Positions 17,778-29,219 of a stretch of DNA of 38,391 nt are shown here, piece after piece. The notes under the pieces were generated by a model. It had not been told where the DNA came from. It searched no databases and was given only the letters and a program-made list of their open reading frames with translations. The first letter of the stretch is position 1, and the number at the start of each line of letters is the position of its first letter. The position numbers and the translations under genes were made by a program. The DNA comes from Thermoplasmata archaeon (GTDB lineage: Archaea > Thermoplasmatota > Thermoplasmata > Lutacidiplasmatales > UBA184): NCBI GenBank assembly GCA_022750205.1, contig JAKIWD010000007.1:1-38391 (forward strand), read 5' to 3'.

Positions 17778-18305
17778 CTAGTAGCGCTTGTAGGTGTCGG
17801 AGCGCTCGCGCCCTCCGCCGCCACCACCGCCACCGCCGCCGCCACCGCCGCCACCGCCGCCGCCACCGCCGTAGGAACGGCCGCCGCCGCCGTAGCCGCC
17901 GCCCTGGCGGTCACGGTAGCCGCCGCCGCCAAACGAGCGGCGCTCGGACTCGAACTCTTGCTGGCTCATGTCGAGCGTCGAGTTGACCTCGCCGATCGGC
18001 TGGTCGGACTTCGTCAGGTTGCCGTACCGGCCCACGTTCAAGCGCATGTGGCCGCGAACGAGGGAGACGTATCCGTTGTCGACCAGGATCACGTCGTCCT
18101 TGGCGATCGAACCGATCTGCTCGTTCCAGAGCGAAAGGGTGATCGTCGCCGTGTCATCGCCGATGACGGCCTCCGCTACCTTGCGGGGGTCGCCATACTT
18201 GCCCATGACCTCCTTGGCGTCGCCCACGCTGGTTACCTTCGCGTGGACGTTCACTTGCTTCGAGCTCGGTGTCAGGTCTCTCACTTTTGTCAGGGTCTTC
18301 TCCAT
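17778..18305 (-). CDS. Single-stranded DNA-binding OB-fold protein (RPA/SSB-like) with Gly-rich tail
   Basis: KVRDLTPSSKQVNVHAKVTSVGDAKEV...AEAVIGDDTATITLSLWNEQIGSIAKDDVILVDNGYVSLVRGHMRLNVGRYGNL; Gly-rich tail to RERSDTYKRY. Confidence 0.88.
   Translation of the reverse strand: MEKTLTKVRDLTPSSKQVNVHAKVTSVGDAKEVMGKYGDPRKVAEAVIGDDTATITLSLWNEQIGSIAKDDVILVDNGYVSLVRGHMRLNVGRYGNLTKSDQPIGEVNSTLDMSQQEFESERRSFGGGGYRDRQGGGYGGGGRSYGGGGGGGGGGGGGGGGGGGGRERSDTYKRY
17811..17870 (-). repeat. (GGC/GGT)20 polyglycine codon tract
   Basis: 60 nt of gcc/acc triplets on + encode 20 consecutive Gly. Confidence 0.9.
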
Positions 18306-18569
18306 GGGGTTTCCTCTCTCGCGTTTCGCGTTGTCGTTTCTGAATTGACCCGTGACCCAAGTCGGATGTAAGCTGCCGTCAAAAACGAGTCTGACGCCGG
18401 GCGCACACCGCGATGGGGTCTTGGTCTCTTCGAGGGGAGCGAATTAGGCCCGGTATTTAAGGGCTCGGAACGCCGCGTCGCGCCGTCCCTCGGCGCGGGG
18501 TGTGCGGACTTTCCGGTCGGGCGGCAGCCTTTTGGCGCACACGGCGTTGGCCGGTCGATTCCGGGGTCC

Positions 18570-19334
18570 GTGAGCCAGCGTTTCGACATCGGTGTACACT
18601 ACTTCCTGAAAGGGGAGTACGACCGCGCGGCGCGCGCGTTCCAGGACGTGCTCCTGGACGAGCCGCAGCACCCACGGGCCTGGTCGTACCTGGGCATCTG
18701 CACCGCGCACCTCGGTCGCGCGGCCGAGGCCGAACGGGCTCTAAGCAAGGCCCTGGAGCTCGCCCCCCAGAACGGCGAAGCGTGGTTCCACCTGGGCGTC
18801 GCCCGCTCCCTCCGATCCGAGTGGCCGGAGGCTGCGTCGGCCTACCGGCACGCGGTCGCCCTCGCTCCCGAGGACATGGTCGCCTGGCACCGCCTGGGCG
18901 TGGCGCTGGCCGAGTCCGGCGACGCGGACGCCGCCGGCGCGGCGTTCGAACGGGCGCTGGTCCTGTCGCGCGAGACGAGCACGGCGCCCCTGGAGGAGCC
19001 CGCGCGCTCGGGGCCGGACCGGGACCACTTGAGCGAGGTCGGCGAGAAGGAAGGCGCGCGGGAGGCCCAGAGCTGGATCGACCTCGCCCTCTCCCTCCTC
19101 AGCCTTGGGGAGGAGGAAGAAGCCATGGCCGCCTACGATCGCGCCTTCACGCTCGACCCGGACCGGGCCGGACGATCGCTGTTCCGCCCGATGCTCCGGC
19201 TCGTGACCGCGGCCGCGGGCAACCCGCTCGAGGACGAAGGGCCGGGGGATGAAGGCCCGACCCCTCCCCGGCGGCCCCCGCGTCGCACCCCCGAGCCGCC
19301 GCAAGAGCGGCCGCCGCGGCCCGAGGTCGGTTAG
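18570..19334 (+). CDS. TPR-repeat protein
   Basis: Repeated AxxxFxxxLxxxPxxxxAWxxLGxxxxxxGRxxEAxxxxxxALxLxP units. Confidence 0.9.
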   Translation: MSQRFDIGVHYFLKGEYDRAARAFQDVLLDEPQHPRAWSYLGICTAHLGRAAEAERALSKALELAPQNGEAWFHLGVARSLRSEWPEAASAYRHAVALAPEDMVAWHRLGVALAESGDADAAGAAFERALVLSRETSTAPLEEPARSGPDRDHLSEVGEKEGAREAQSWIDLALSLLSLGEEEEAMAAYDRAFTLDPDRAGRSLFRPMLRLVTAAAGNPLEDEGPGDEGPTPPRRPPRRTPEPPQERPPRPEVG

Positions 19335-20506
19335 CTCGGCGGGGCCGGGGTCGCCCCGGCGGTGGCCGGCGGCCGGTCGATGATGACCGACTCGGCCCAC
19401 TCCTTGGCCTTCTCCCGTCGTTCCTGGTGCTCGCCGAGGAACGTGTGCACCCGTCCGATCAGGTTCTCCTTGCAGTCGCCGCACAGCAGCGCGCCGGAGC
19501 GGCAGTCATCGGTGATCTGGCCAAACTCCTTGGCGTCGGGGGCGAACTTGGAGCGCCACGCGGCCCAGATCGAGCAGATCTCGGGCGTCGCACCGAGTCG
19601 ACGCTGCTCTTCGACGGTGGCCCGGCCGCCGGTGAACGCCTTGCGGATCTTCCGCTCGACCTCCTTCGGTGGGTCGTTGAGGAAGAGCGCATTGTCCGCG
19701 ACGTCGCCCGTCGTGGACATGACCCGGTCGACACCGAGCAACCCCGGTAACATCTGACTGTGGAGGAGCCCGGGCTTGGGGTACCCCAGGCCCTCGGCGA
19801 TGTCGCGGGTGACCCGGAAGTGCGGGTCCTGATCGATCCCGCACGGGATCAGGCATGGCACGGGGCGGCCCGTGACCCAGCTCGGGTAGAAGCTCGGCGC
19901 CGTCTGCAATGCGGTGTAGAAGATCAGCCCGATGTTGGTGCTCGGGGGAAAGCCGAATACCGCCTTGGCCGTCGAGTAGGTGATCTTCTTGGCCGCGTCG
20001 GCGGCGAGCGGGTACAGGGCGGCGATCGAGCGGGTATCGAAGAAGACGTGGGTCTTGTTCGGGTCGAACCCAACGGCCAAAAGGTCGTAGAGGTTCTCCA
20101 TCCCCCACCGGCGGGTCTCGGCCCGCGTGAGGTTCGGGCGGAACCAGAACTTCTCGTCGTCCGTGATCTGGATGTACATCGGTACGTCGAAGACGCGCTG
20201 GAGCCACGCGCACAGGTCGAACGGCACGAGGTGGGAGGTGTGGAGCGGCCCCGAGGGGCCCCGGCCCGAGTACAGGAAGAACGGGTTCCCCTGGGCGTAC
20301 TGGTCGAGTATCCCGCCGAGGTCGCGATGGGAGTAGTAGATCCCCCGCTCGAGCAACGGGTGGAGCGCGCCCTCCGCTTTGGCGCGGACGCGGTCGAGAA
20401 GCTCCGGGGTGAGCTCCTGGGTGCCGAACAGCTCGCGCAGGCGCGCGTAGTCGATCCGTCCCTTGACCTCGTAGGGCGTGACCACGAAGTCGGGGGGATC
20501 GGGCAT
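19331..20506 (-). CDS. trpS: Tryptophanyl-tRNA synthetase (archaeal/eukaryotic type)
   Basis: PFFLYSGRGPSGPLHTSHLVPFDLCAWLQRVFDVPMYIQITDDEKFW; IPCGIDQDPHFRVTRDIAEGLGYPKPGLLHSQMLPGLLG; CSIWAAWRSKFAP...GDCKENLIGRVHTFLGEHQERRE. Confidence 0.93.
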   Translation of the reverse strand: MPDPPDFVVTPYEVKGRIDYARLRELFGTQELTPELLDRVRAKAEGALHPLLERGIYYSHRDLGGILDQYAQGNPFFLYSGRGPSGPLHTSHLVPFDLCAWLQRVFDVPMYIQITDDEKFWFRPNLTRAETRRWGMENLYDLLAVGFDPNKTHVFFDTRSIAALYPLAADAAKKITYSTAKAVFGFPPSTNIGLIFYTALQTAPSFYPSWVTGRPVPCLIPCGIDQDPHFRVTRDIAEGLGYPKPGLLHSQMLPGLLGVDRVMSTTGDVADNALFLNDPPKEVERKIRKAFTGGRATVEEQRRLGATPEICSIWAAWRSKFAPDAKEFGQITDDCRSGALLCGDCKENLIGRVHTFLGEHQERREKAKEWAESVIIDRPPATAGATPAPPS

Positions 20507-20515
20507 GTCCGCGCC

Positions 20516-20824
20516 CTAGCCTTCGGGGAAGGTGATCTTCGCCAGGATCTGCTCTCGTTCGGAGAGCGGGACCCCCGCCTCCGCCAGCGCCTCGGCCACG
20601 CACGACCGGCTGTGGTTGTGGAAGACGGTATTGCCGCACCCCGGGCAGGCCGCGTATCCCTGGATCAGGCGCCGCAGACCGTCCCGGCTCGCGGAAGAGT
20701 CCCTCCGGGCGAACCGGTCCACGAGGATCGCCGCCCCGCTCGCGCTTTCCAGGTTCGTCAGCGGGACCCGGACCGGTGTATTACACACCGGACACCGCGC
20801 GGGGGCCCGGCAGGAGCATCGCAT
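20516..20824 (-). CDS. Small zinc-ribbon protein upstream of trpS
   Basis: MRCSCRAPARCPVCNTPV...YAACPGCGNTVFHNHSRSCVAEALAEAGVPLSEREQILAKITF; ends 9 nt before the trpS start. Confidence 0.75.
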   Translation of the reverse strand: MRCSCRAPARCPVCNTPVRVPLTNLESASGAAILVDRFARRDSSASRDGLRRLIQGYAACPGCGNTVFHNHSRSCVAEALAEAGVPLSEREQILAKITFPEG

Positions 20825-20850
20825 GAACGCGGCCGGACGGGTGTCCGCGA

Positions 20851-20855
20851 TAAAA
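20851..20855 (-). promoter_or_regulatory. TATA-like box for zinc ribbon-trpS
   Basis: minus-strand CTTTTATC, about 30 nt upstream of ATG 20824. Confidence 0.55.
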
Positions 20856-20874
20856 GCCCTCGCGGAAGCTCGGA

Positions 20875-20880
20875 TTTAAG
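20875..20880 (+). promoter_or_regulatory. TATA-like box for the 20904 gene
   Basis: atttaag, 29 nt upstream of GTG 20904. Confidence 0.55.
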
Positions 20881-20903
20881 CCCCGCCGCCCCTCTCGCCG
20901 AAT

Positions 20904-21245
20904 GTGAACTCCCCGACGCCGGAAGACCAGGCGTTCAACCTCCATGAGACGTTCCTGGAGATCCTGCGCCGCCTCAACCAGGCCGAGGAGGAGGGGATCG
21001 AGCTCTCCGGGATGGAGGAGCGCGAGATCCAGCGGACGATGTCCCGGCACTGGACGAGCTACGCCCGGGGGATCCCGTTGGACCGGGCCGTCGCGTTGCT
21101 GATGGAGAACGGGCTGGTCGGCAGCGTCGATGATCCGGCGTACTCCTGGGTCCGTTCGCGGACGATCGGCACGCGGTTCGTCATCACCGCGCTGGGCAAG
21201 GCCTACCTGCTCCGCCAGCTCGAAGAGACGGGGCGCATCCGGTAA
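20904..21245 (+). CDS. wHTH-like small protein (paralog A)
   Basis: FLEILRRLNQAEEEGIELSGMEEREIQRTMSRHW...GIPLDRAVALLMENGLVGSV...TRFVITALGKAYLLRQL. Confidence 0.75.
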   Translation: MNSPTPEDQAFNLHETFLEILRRLNQAEEEGIELSGMEEREIQRTMSRHWTSYARGIPLDRAVALLMENGLVGSVDDPAYSWVRSRTIGTRFVITALGKAYLLRQLEETGRIR

Positions 21246-21314
21246 AACCCGGCGACGAGGCCGTGCGCCGTTCGACTCCATTTAAGTACCGGAGGCTTCC
21301 GTGTACTCGCCGCA

Positions 21315-21665
21315 ATGGCCACGCCGAGCGGCCCCCCGGCCAACGACCCGATCCGCGCGACCCTTTTGGCCATCCTCAAGCAGCTCAACCACGTCGAATC
21401 GATGCACGAGGGGAAGGCCAGCGACCAGGCGCTCGAGCTCACCGAGATCGAGCGGCAGCTGAGCGACTTCTGGGCCGTGGAGGAAGGCAAGGTCAAGATC
21501 GCCCTGGCGGTGGGCCTCCTGCTGCGCAACGGGCTGGTCGCCGCGCGCGCTCCCGGCGACTTTTCCTGGCAGCGGCAGCGCTCGGCCCGCCAGCTCTACC
21601 AGATCACGGCCGACGGCAAGAAGTTCCTCGTCGAAGTGCTCCGCACGAGCGACCGGATCAGCTGA
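21315..21665 (+). CDS. wHTH-like small protein (paralog B)
   Basis: LLAILKQLNHVESMHEGKASDQALELTEIERQLSDFWAVEEGKVKIALAVGLLLRNGLVAARAPGDFSW...LYQITADGKKFLVEVL; same architecture as 20904..21245. Confidence 0.75.
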   Translation: MATPSGPPANDPIRATLLAILKQLNHVESMHEGKASDQALELTEIERQLSDFWAVEEGKVKIALAVGLLLRNGLVAARAPGDFSWQRQRSARQLYQITADGKKFLVEVLRTSDRIS

Positions 21666-21707
21666 TTCCTCCGCGCGCTCCCCCGAGAATCCACCGCCGC
21701 GCCAAGC

Positions 21708-21713
21708 GTTAAG
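21708..21713 (+). promoter_or_regulatory. TATA-like box for rps15 operon
   Basis: gttaagtaccg, 29 nt upstream of GTG 21737; nearly the same string (tttaagtaccg) precedes the 21315 gene. Confidence 0.6.
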
Positions 21714-21736
21714 TACCGAACCGAGGTGGTCGCGCC

Positions 21737-22192
21737 GTGTCCCGCATCCACTCCGGTCGCAAGGGCCGTTCCGGCTCGCACCGGCCCTACCCCGCGACGG
21801 CGCCGCCGTGGGCGACGCTGAGCCGCGAGGAGGTCGTGGAGGAGGCGGTCAAGCTCGCCAAGAGCGGGCTGAGCGCCGCCCAGGTCGGGATCACGCTCCG
21901 CGACACCCAGGGCATCCCTTCCGTTCGGCTCGCCACGGGCCGGCGCCTGACGCCGCTCCTCGCCGATCACGGGATCAAGCCCGAGCTGCCCGAGGACATC
22001 CAAGCGCTGTTGAAGCGCGTCGTGCACCTCCAGCGCCATCTGGGGACCCACCCCCGCGACCTTTCGAATCAGCGCGGTCTATCGCTCATGGAGTCCCGGA
22101 TCCGCCGCCTGGCCCGTTACTACCGCCAGCAGAAGCTCCTTCCCGAGAACTGGAGCTACACCTCGGCGACGGCGGTGCTCCAGGTGGAGTGA
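21737..22192 (+). CDS. rps15: 30S ribosomal protein S15 (archaeal S15p/S13e)
   Basis: MSRIHSGRKGRSGSHRP...AQVGITLRDTQGIPSVRLATGRRLTPLLADHGIKPELPEDIQALLKRVVHLQRHLGTHPRDLSNQRGLSLMESRIRRLARYYRQQKLLPENWSY. Confidence 0.97.
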   Translation: MSRIHSGRKGRSGSHRPYPATAPPWATLSREEVVEEAVKLAKSGLSAAQVGITLRDTQGIPSVRLATGRRLTPLLADHGIKPELPEDIQALLKRVVHLQRHLGTHPRDLSNQRGLSLMESRIRRLARYYRQQKLLPENWSYTSATAVLQVE

Positions 22193-23582
22193 TGCCTTCG
22201 GGCCCCGAACGCTTCGTCTCCGATCCGTCGTACACCACCGAATTCGCCAAGGCGCGCGAGCTCCTGCTCGGTCACCCCGGGCGCTGGCGCATCATCTACC
22301 ATTACGACGGGGACGGGATCGCGTCGGCCTCGTGCCTGGTCCGGGCGCTCCTCCGGTTGGGCTACAAGGTCCAGGCGACCCCCCTCGTCGGCGTGGAGCG
22401 CAGCCGCATGGTCGAGCTGCTGAGCACCCATCGGGGCCCCACGCTGGTGGTCGACACGGGGGCGAGCTGGCTCGATCTCTACCCGCCCCACCCGGCACCG
22501 GTGATCGTGCTGGACCATCACAAGTACCCCGGCGCCCCGACCCCCCCGTCGCTTCCGGCGCACGTCGCCCTCGTCAACCCGCTGGACTGGGGGGTCGACG
22601 GGATGGTCGACCTGTGTGCGGCGACGCTGAGCTGGCTCTACACCATCTTCCTCGACCCGAGGAACTGGGACAACGCCCCGTGGGGGCTGTCGGGCGCGAT
22701 CTCGGACCGCCAGCACCAGGAGGGGTTCAAAGGGCTCAACGCGACGCTCGTCAAGGAAGCGGTGGAGCGTTCGCTGCTCGTCGCGGCACCCGGTCCGCCC
22801 CTCTTCGGGCGGAACCTGGGGGAGGCGGTCACGCAGAGCGTCGACCCGTACCTGCGGGGCCTTTCGGGCCGGCCGGACGCGACGCGCGGGTTCCTCTCGA
22901 TGATGGGCCTCGACGCCGCCCGGCCGCTGAAGGACCTGACGAGCGGCGACATCCAGCGGCTCACGGCGGCGTTGCACGCGCGCCTGACGGCGCAGGGCAC
23001 CCGGCCGGAGTTCTGTGACATCCTGACGCACACCAGCTACACCGCCCCGTCCCTCGGCGTTTCCACGCTCGAACTGTCGACGCTGCAGAACGCCACCGGC
23101 CGCATCGGAGAGCCGGGCGTCGGGATCGCGCTGGCCCTCGGCGACCGCCGCGCGAGCGCGCGGGCGCACGAGGCCGAGGATCAGTGGCGGACGGGCGTGA
23201 TGGCCGGTCTCCGTCGCATCGAGGACGGCGGCGTCCAGTCTCTCAGCGCGATCCAATGGTTCGATAGTCCCGACACGACGCTCGCGGGTACCCAGGCCGG
23301 GCTCGCGATGAACTACCTCCTGGACCCACTGCGGCCGGTGTTCGCCGGCTCGCATCTGGAGCACGCAACGAAGGTCTCCGGTCGGGGCACCCTTCACCTC
23401 GTCGGCCAGGGCCTGGACCTGGCCATCGCCTGCCGCTCCGCCGCGGAGCGGGTCGGCGGCGAGGGCGGCGGTCACCGCGTGGCCGCCGGCGCGACGTTGC
23501 CGGCCGGAAAGTGGGACGACTTTCTCGCCGAGGCGAACCGACTTATCAGCGCACAGTTACCCGGGTCGGAGGCTCCCGGCGC

Positions 23583-23586
<4 letters not shown>
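22192..23586 (+). CDS. DHH-family phosphoesterase (archaeal RecJ-like)
   Basis: [53 protein letters not shown]-terminal [16 protein letters not shown] (DHHA1-type). ATGA overlap with rps15. Confidence 0.9.
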
Positions 23587-26190
<2,604 letters not shown>

Positions 26191-26216
<26 letters not shown>

Positions 26217-26370
26217 GCGCGTCCTGCGCTGCCCGCAGTGCGAGTCCACGCACCTGATCTTCGAGACGGCCGGGATCGTCGGCCAGGTCTACCATTGTCT
26301 GGACTGCGACTACGTCGGGTCGCTGGTCCTGGAGACCGAGGAGCCGTCGACCTCGAAGCCGTCGGAGTGA
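26191..26370 (+). CDS. 59-aa zinc-ribbon protein overlapping the gyrA 3' end
   Basis: [59 protein letters not shown]; absent from the supplied ORF track because of length. Confidence 0.75.
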
Positions 26371-27656
26371 CCGTCCGGACCTTCCCCGGAGCGGTGCGCG
26401 CCGACGTGCCCGGCCTCCCGGCGGACCGCGTCCACGACGGCGAGGGCGCGCACCGTCGGGCGGACATCGTGCGTCCGGACGATGCTGGCGCCCTGCTGCG
26501 CGGCGATCACCGCCGCGGCGAGGCCGGCCTCGACGCGATCGTCGGCCGCGGTACCACCCGTCAGCCGGCCGAGGAACGATTTGCGGGAAGCCCCGACCAC
26601 GACCGGGTGACCGAGCGAGCGGAACTCGCCGAGATGCGCGAGCAGCTCCAGGCTCTGTTCGGCGGACTTACCGAACCCAAGGCCGGGGTCGACCAGGAGT
26701 TGTCCCGGGGTGGCCCCGTCCCGAACGGCCTGTACGAGCGATCCGGAGAGCGCGGCGTAGACGTCGCCGCGCAGGTCGGCGTACGTCGTGTCGACCTGCA
26801 TGGTCGGCGGTTCCCCGCGCATGTGCAGGACGATCACCGGCGCGCCGGTCCGGGCGACGAGCCCCCGCATGGCCGCCAAGCGTAGCCCCCCGACGTCGTT
26901 GATCAGGTCGGCTCCGCTCTCGAGCGCGCGTCCGGCGACCTCGGGAGACCGGGTGTCGATCGAGATCGGAACCGGAAAGTTGGCACCCAGCCGCTCGAGG
27001 ACCGGGCCGATCCGGGACCACTCGGTCTCGGACGAGATCGGCGTGGCGCCGGGGCGGGTCGACTCGCCGCCGAGGTCGATCAGGTCCGCCCCCTCGGCGA
27101 CCAGCTCCCGGGCGCGGTCCGCGGCGACGGCGGGATCGAGGAAGCGGCCCCCGTCGCTGAACGAATCCGGCGTCACGTTGAGCACGCCCATCACCAAGGT
27201 CTTCTCCCCCGTCCGAAAGCTGCGATGGAGCCCGCGGACCGTCCGCGGGGCGCGGGAAGTGTACCGGTGCAAGGCGAGGTCGATCGCGCGCCCGATCGGG
27301 GCGAGCTGGAACGGCTGACGGGTCAGTTTGGGGATGAGACGCCGGTATTGCGTCCAGGTACCCAACAGCACGACCGTGGACGATTCGACCGACAGATCCG
27401 CCACCCCTCGGGCGTGGGCCGAGTCGGCCCCCACCGCGAGCATCTCCTGCTTGAGCAGCGGGGCCGCTTTCAACGGGACGGAGTCGAGCCGCACGGGATA
27501 GATCCGGGCCTTACCCGTCATGATGCCGGAGCCTTCGGGGTCGCTGTCGGTGCGTGCGATCTCCCGGAGCAGCTCGGCCGGCGTGGACGCCTCGAGCACG
27601 CGGGCGTGGAACCGCTCGGGGTCGGTGCGGCGGGGGGCCGTCGGCACCTCGCTCAC
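26310..27656 (-). CDS. folP: Dihydropteroate synthase with N-terminal extension
   Basis: LVMGVLNVTPDSFSDGGRFLDP; IDLGGESTRPGATPIS; ISIDTRSPEVA; LINDVGG; VIVLHMRGEP; LLVDPGLGFGKS; VVGASRKSFLGRL; IVRTHDV. Confidence 0.95.
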   Translation of the reverse strand: MSEVPTAPRRTDPERFHARVLEASTPAELLREIARTDSDPEGSGIMTGKARIYPVRLDSVPLKAAPLLKQEMLAVGADSAHARGVADLSVESSTVVLLGTWTQYRRLIPKLTRQPFQLAPIGRAIDLALHRYTSRAPRTVRGLHRSFRTGEKTLVMGVLNVTPDSFSDGGRFLDPAVAADRARELVAEGADLIDLGGESTRPGATPISSETEWSRIGPVLERLGANFPVPISIDTRSPEVAGRALESGADLINDVGGLRLAAMRGLVARTGAPVIVLHMRGEPPTMQVDTTYADLRGDVYAALSGSLVQAVRDGATPGQLLVDPGLGFGKSAEQSLELLAHLGEFRSLGHPVVVGASRKSFLGRLTGGTAADDRVEAGLAAAVIAAQQGASIVRTHDVRPTVRALAVVDAVRREAGHVGAHRSGEGPDGHSDGFEVDGSSVSRTSDPT

Positions 27657-27799
27657 GCGGGGACCAAGGGAGCAATTCGGAAAAGCGTCACCCTCAGTCC
27701 GGCCGGCATGCCCGCATCCTCAGCGGGCCTGGGCGTGTGCCCGAGCGCCTCGATCTTCCCCGTCGCGACGACCTCGCGGCTGCGATACCACGCGACCAC
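27653..27799 (-). CDS. Possible short ORF between aquaporin and folP
   Basis: VVAWYRSREVVATGKIEALGHTPRPAEDAGMPAGLRVTLFRIAPLVPA*; GTGA overlap with folP; in frame with, and after, the aquaporin TAG. Confidence 0.35.
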   Translation of the reverse strand: MVAWYRSREVVATGKIEALGHTPRPAEDAGMPAGLRVTLFRIAPLVPA

Positions 27800-27901
27800 G
27801 CCCCCCTGCGTCGAGGCCCCCGAAAGCTCTGGGCACGGGCGGGGCCCACCGGCAGCACTGGTGAACGAGCCGCCGACGGCTTCGGAGAGTTCGGCCGAAG
27901 G

Positions 27902-28588
27902 CTAGCCGGGCGGTGCCGAGGGAGCTGGATTCCGACCTAGCTTCCAGCGATTCCAACTCACGGCACCGACCAGGGCACCGAGCGGGACCGCGAGCAGGTA
28001 CACCCAGAGATCGGTGTACGTGCCCGAAAACACGGCCGGAGCGATCGTCCGCGCCGGGTTGAGCGAGCTCCCGCTCACGGGGCCGATCAAGTAAGTTGCC
28101 AGGCCGACGACCGTCGGCGGGAGGAGGAGGCGCCAGCGACGGGCGCCCGCTCCATGGTCTGCGATCGCGAACACGGCGATTACGAGCGCCACCGTCCCGA
28201 CCACCTCCACGCCGAACGCCGCGATGACGCCACCCTGGCCCGGGAGGGTAGCGCCAAGGTGCGCCCGGTCCCCGAACGCGGCCCAGACGATGGCGCTCGC
28301 GAGGAACGCGCCTCCGAGCTGGCCGAGGACGTACGCGGGCACGTCGCGCCAGCCCATCCGTCCGCTGGCGGCCAGCGCGAGCGTCACGGCCGGGTTCAGG
28401 TGGGCGCCCGAGAGCTCGAAGAAAAGTAGCATGGGGACCAGGACGGCGGCGAACCAGGCGATTGCGAGCGCCCATTGGGCCACGCCACCTAGCCGAGCGC
28501 CTTCGACAATGGCGGCGGTCCCGATGCCGACGAGCAGGGCCGTCCCGGCCGCTTCGGCCAAGAGCGTGCGGAGGACCGGGGACCTCAC
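27902..28588 (-). CDS. MIP-family channel (aquaporin/glycerol facilitator-like)
   Basis: Two NPA motifs: SGAHLNPAVTLAL and SGSSLNPARTIAPAV, with multiple hydrophobic spans. Confidence 0.95.
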   Translation of the reverse strand: MRSPVLRTLLAEAAGTALLVGIGTAAIVEGARLGGVAQWALAIAWFAAVLVPMLLFFELSGAHLNPAVTLALAASGRMGWRDVPAYVLGQLGGAFLASAIVWAAFGDRAHLGATLPGQGGVIAAFGVEVVGTVALVIAVFAIADHGAGARRWRLLLPPTVVGLATYLIGPVSGSSLNPARTIAPAVFSGTYTDLWVYLLAVPLGALVGAVSWNRWKLGRNPAPSAPPG

Positions 28589-29133
28589 CGGGACGAGGGC
28601 TCCTGCGGGCCGGTGAGGTTGGCCCGGGAGACCAGCTCCGCGCGCAATGCATCCACGCGGTCTCGTAGGGTGTCACGAACCCGCCTCGCCCCGGCGTCGT
28701 CGAGCCGGGAGGGGTCGGGCAAGGCCCAATCAACGGGCTGCAGCTGCTTGAGGTTCGCCGGACAGCTCGCGTCGTCGAGACAGCCCATCGTGATCCGTAG
28801 CTCGGCCCCGTCGATCGATTCCTGCGTGAGGAGGCGGGGCGGGTGGGGCGGGAGCGTGAGCCCGAGCTCTTCCAACATGCGAGTCGTCCTCGGGTTCGCC
28901 TCGGTCGCCGGTCTCGTCCCCGCGGACTCCGCGCGCCAGCCCGGTGGCGGGTCGGCGTTGAACATCGCTTCCGCCATCAGGGAGCGGCCGGCGTTCTCGA
29001 CGCAGATGAAGAGGACCCGGCGTTCGCGCGTTAGCAGCACGCGTCGCAGCAGCCCGGTGCGCAGGCCGACGGGTCGCAGCAACACCAACCGCGGCAGCAG
29101 CAGTTGCGCGAGGCGTTCCGCGTATCGCAGCAC
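28585..29133 (-). CDS. arsC: LMW-PTP-fold arsenate reductase-like protein
   Basis: RRVLFICVENAGRSLMAEAMFN (CX5RS loop); ITMGCLDDASCP cysteine pair; ALPDPSRLDDAGARRVRDTLRDRV. Overlaps the aquaporin start. Confidence 0.85.
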   Translation of the reverse strand: MLRYAERLAQLLLPRLVLLRPVGLRTGLLRRVLLTRERRVLFICVENAGRSLMAEAMFNADPPPGWRAESAGTRPATEANPRTTRMLEELGLTLPPHPPRLLTQESIDGAELRITMGCLDDASCPANLKQLQPVDWALPDPSRLDDAGARRVRDTLRDRVDALRAELVSRANLTGPQEPSSR

Positions 29134-29171
29134 GGCATGGGGCCACTATTTTCGGGCATGGGGACCTCGTT

Positions 29172-29190
29172 CACTTCAATAGCTGAAGTG
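29172..29190. promoter_or_regulatory. Candidate regulator operator (inverted repeat)
   Basis: CACTTCA-ATAGC-TGAAGTG: perfect 7-bp arms, 5-bp spacer, between divergent arsC-like and HxlR genes, abutting a cttaag TATA-like box (29193-29198). Confidence 0.65.
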
Positions 29191-29219
29191 CTCTTAAGGC
29201 GCCGCTACGTACGGACAGA

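Noticed and set aside
17811-17940. CRISPR-like or tandem-repeat element
   Set aside because: Triplet run is simply Gly codons of the SSB tail; no spacer/repeat architecture.
18306-18569. tRNA or structured ncRNA in the SSB/TPR intergenic region
   Set aside because: No GTTCRANNC box or acceptor pairing seen by eye; the region contains a TATA-like stretch (ggtatttaagg) and is better explained as promoter/leader. An Infernal/tRNAscan-SE run would settle it.
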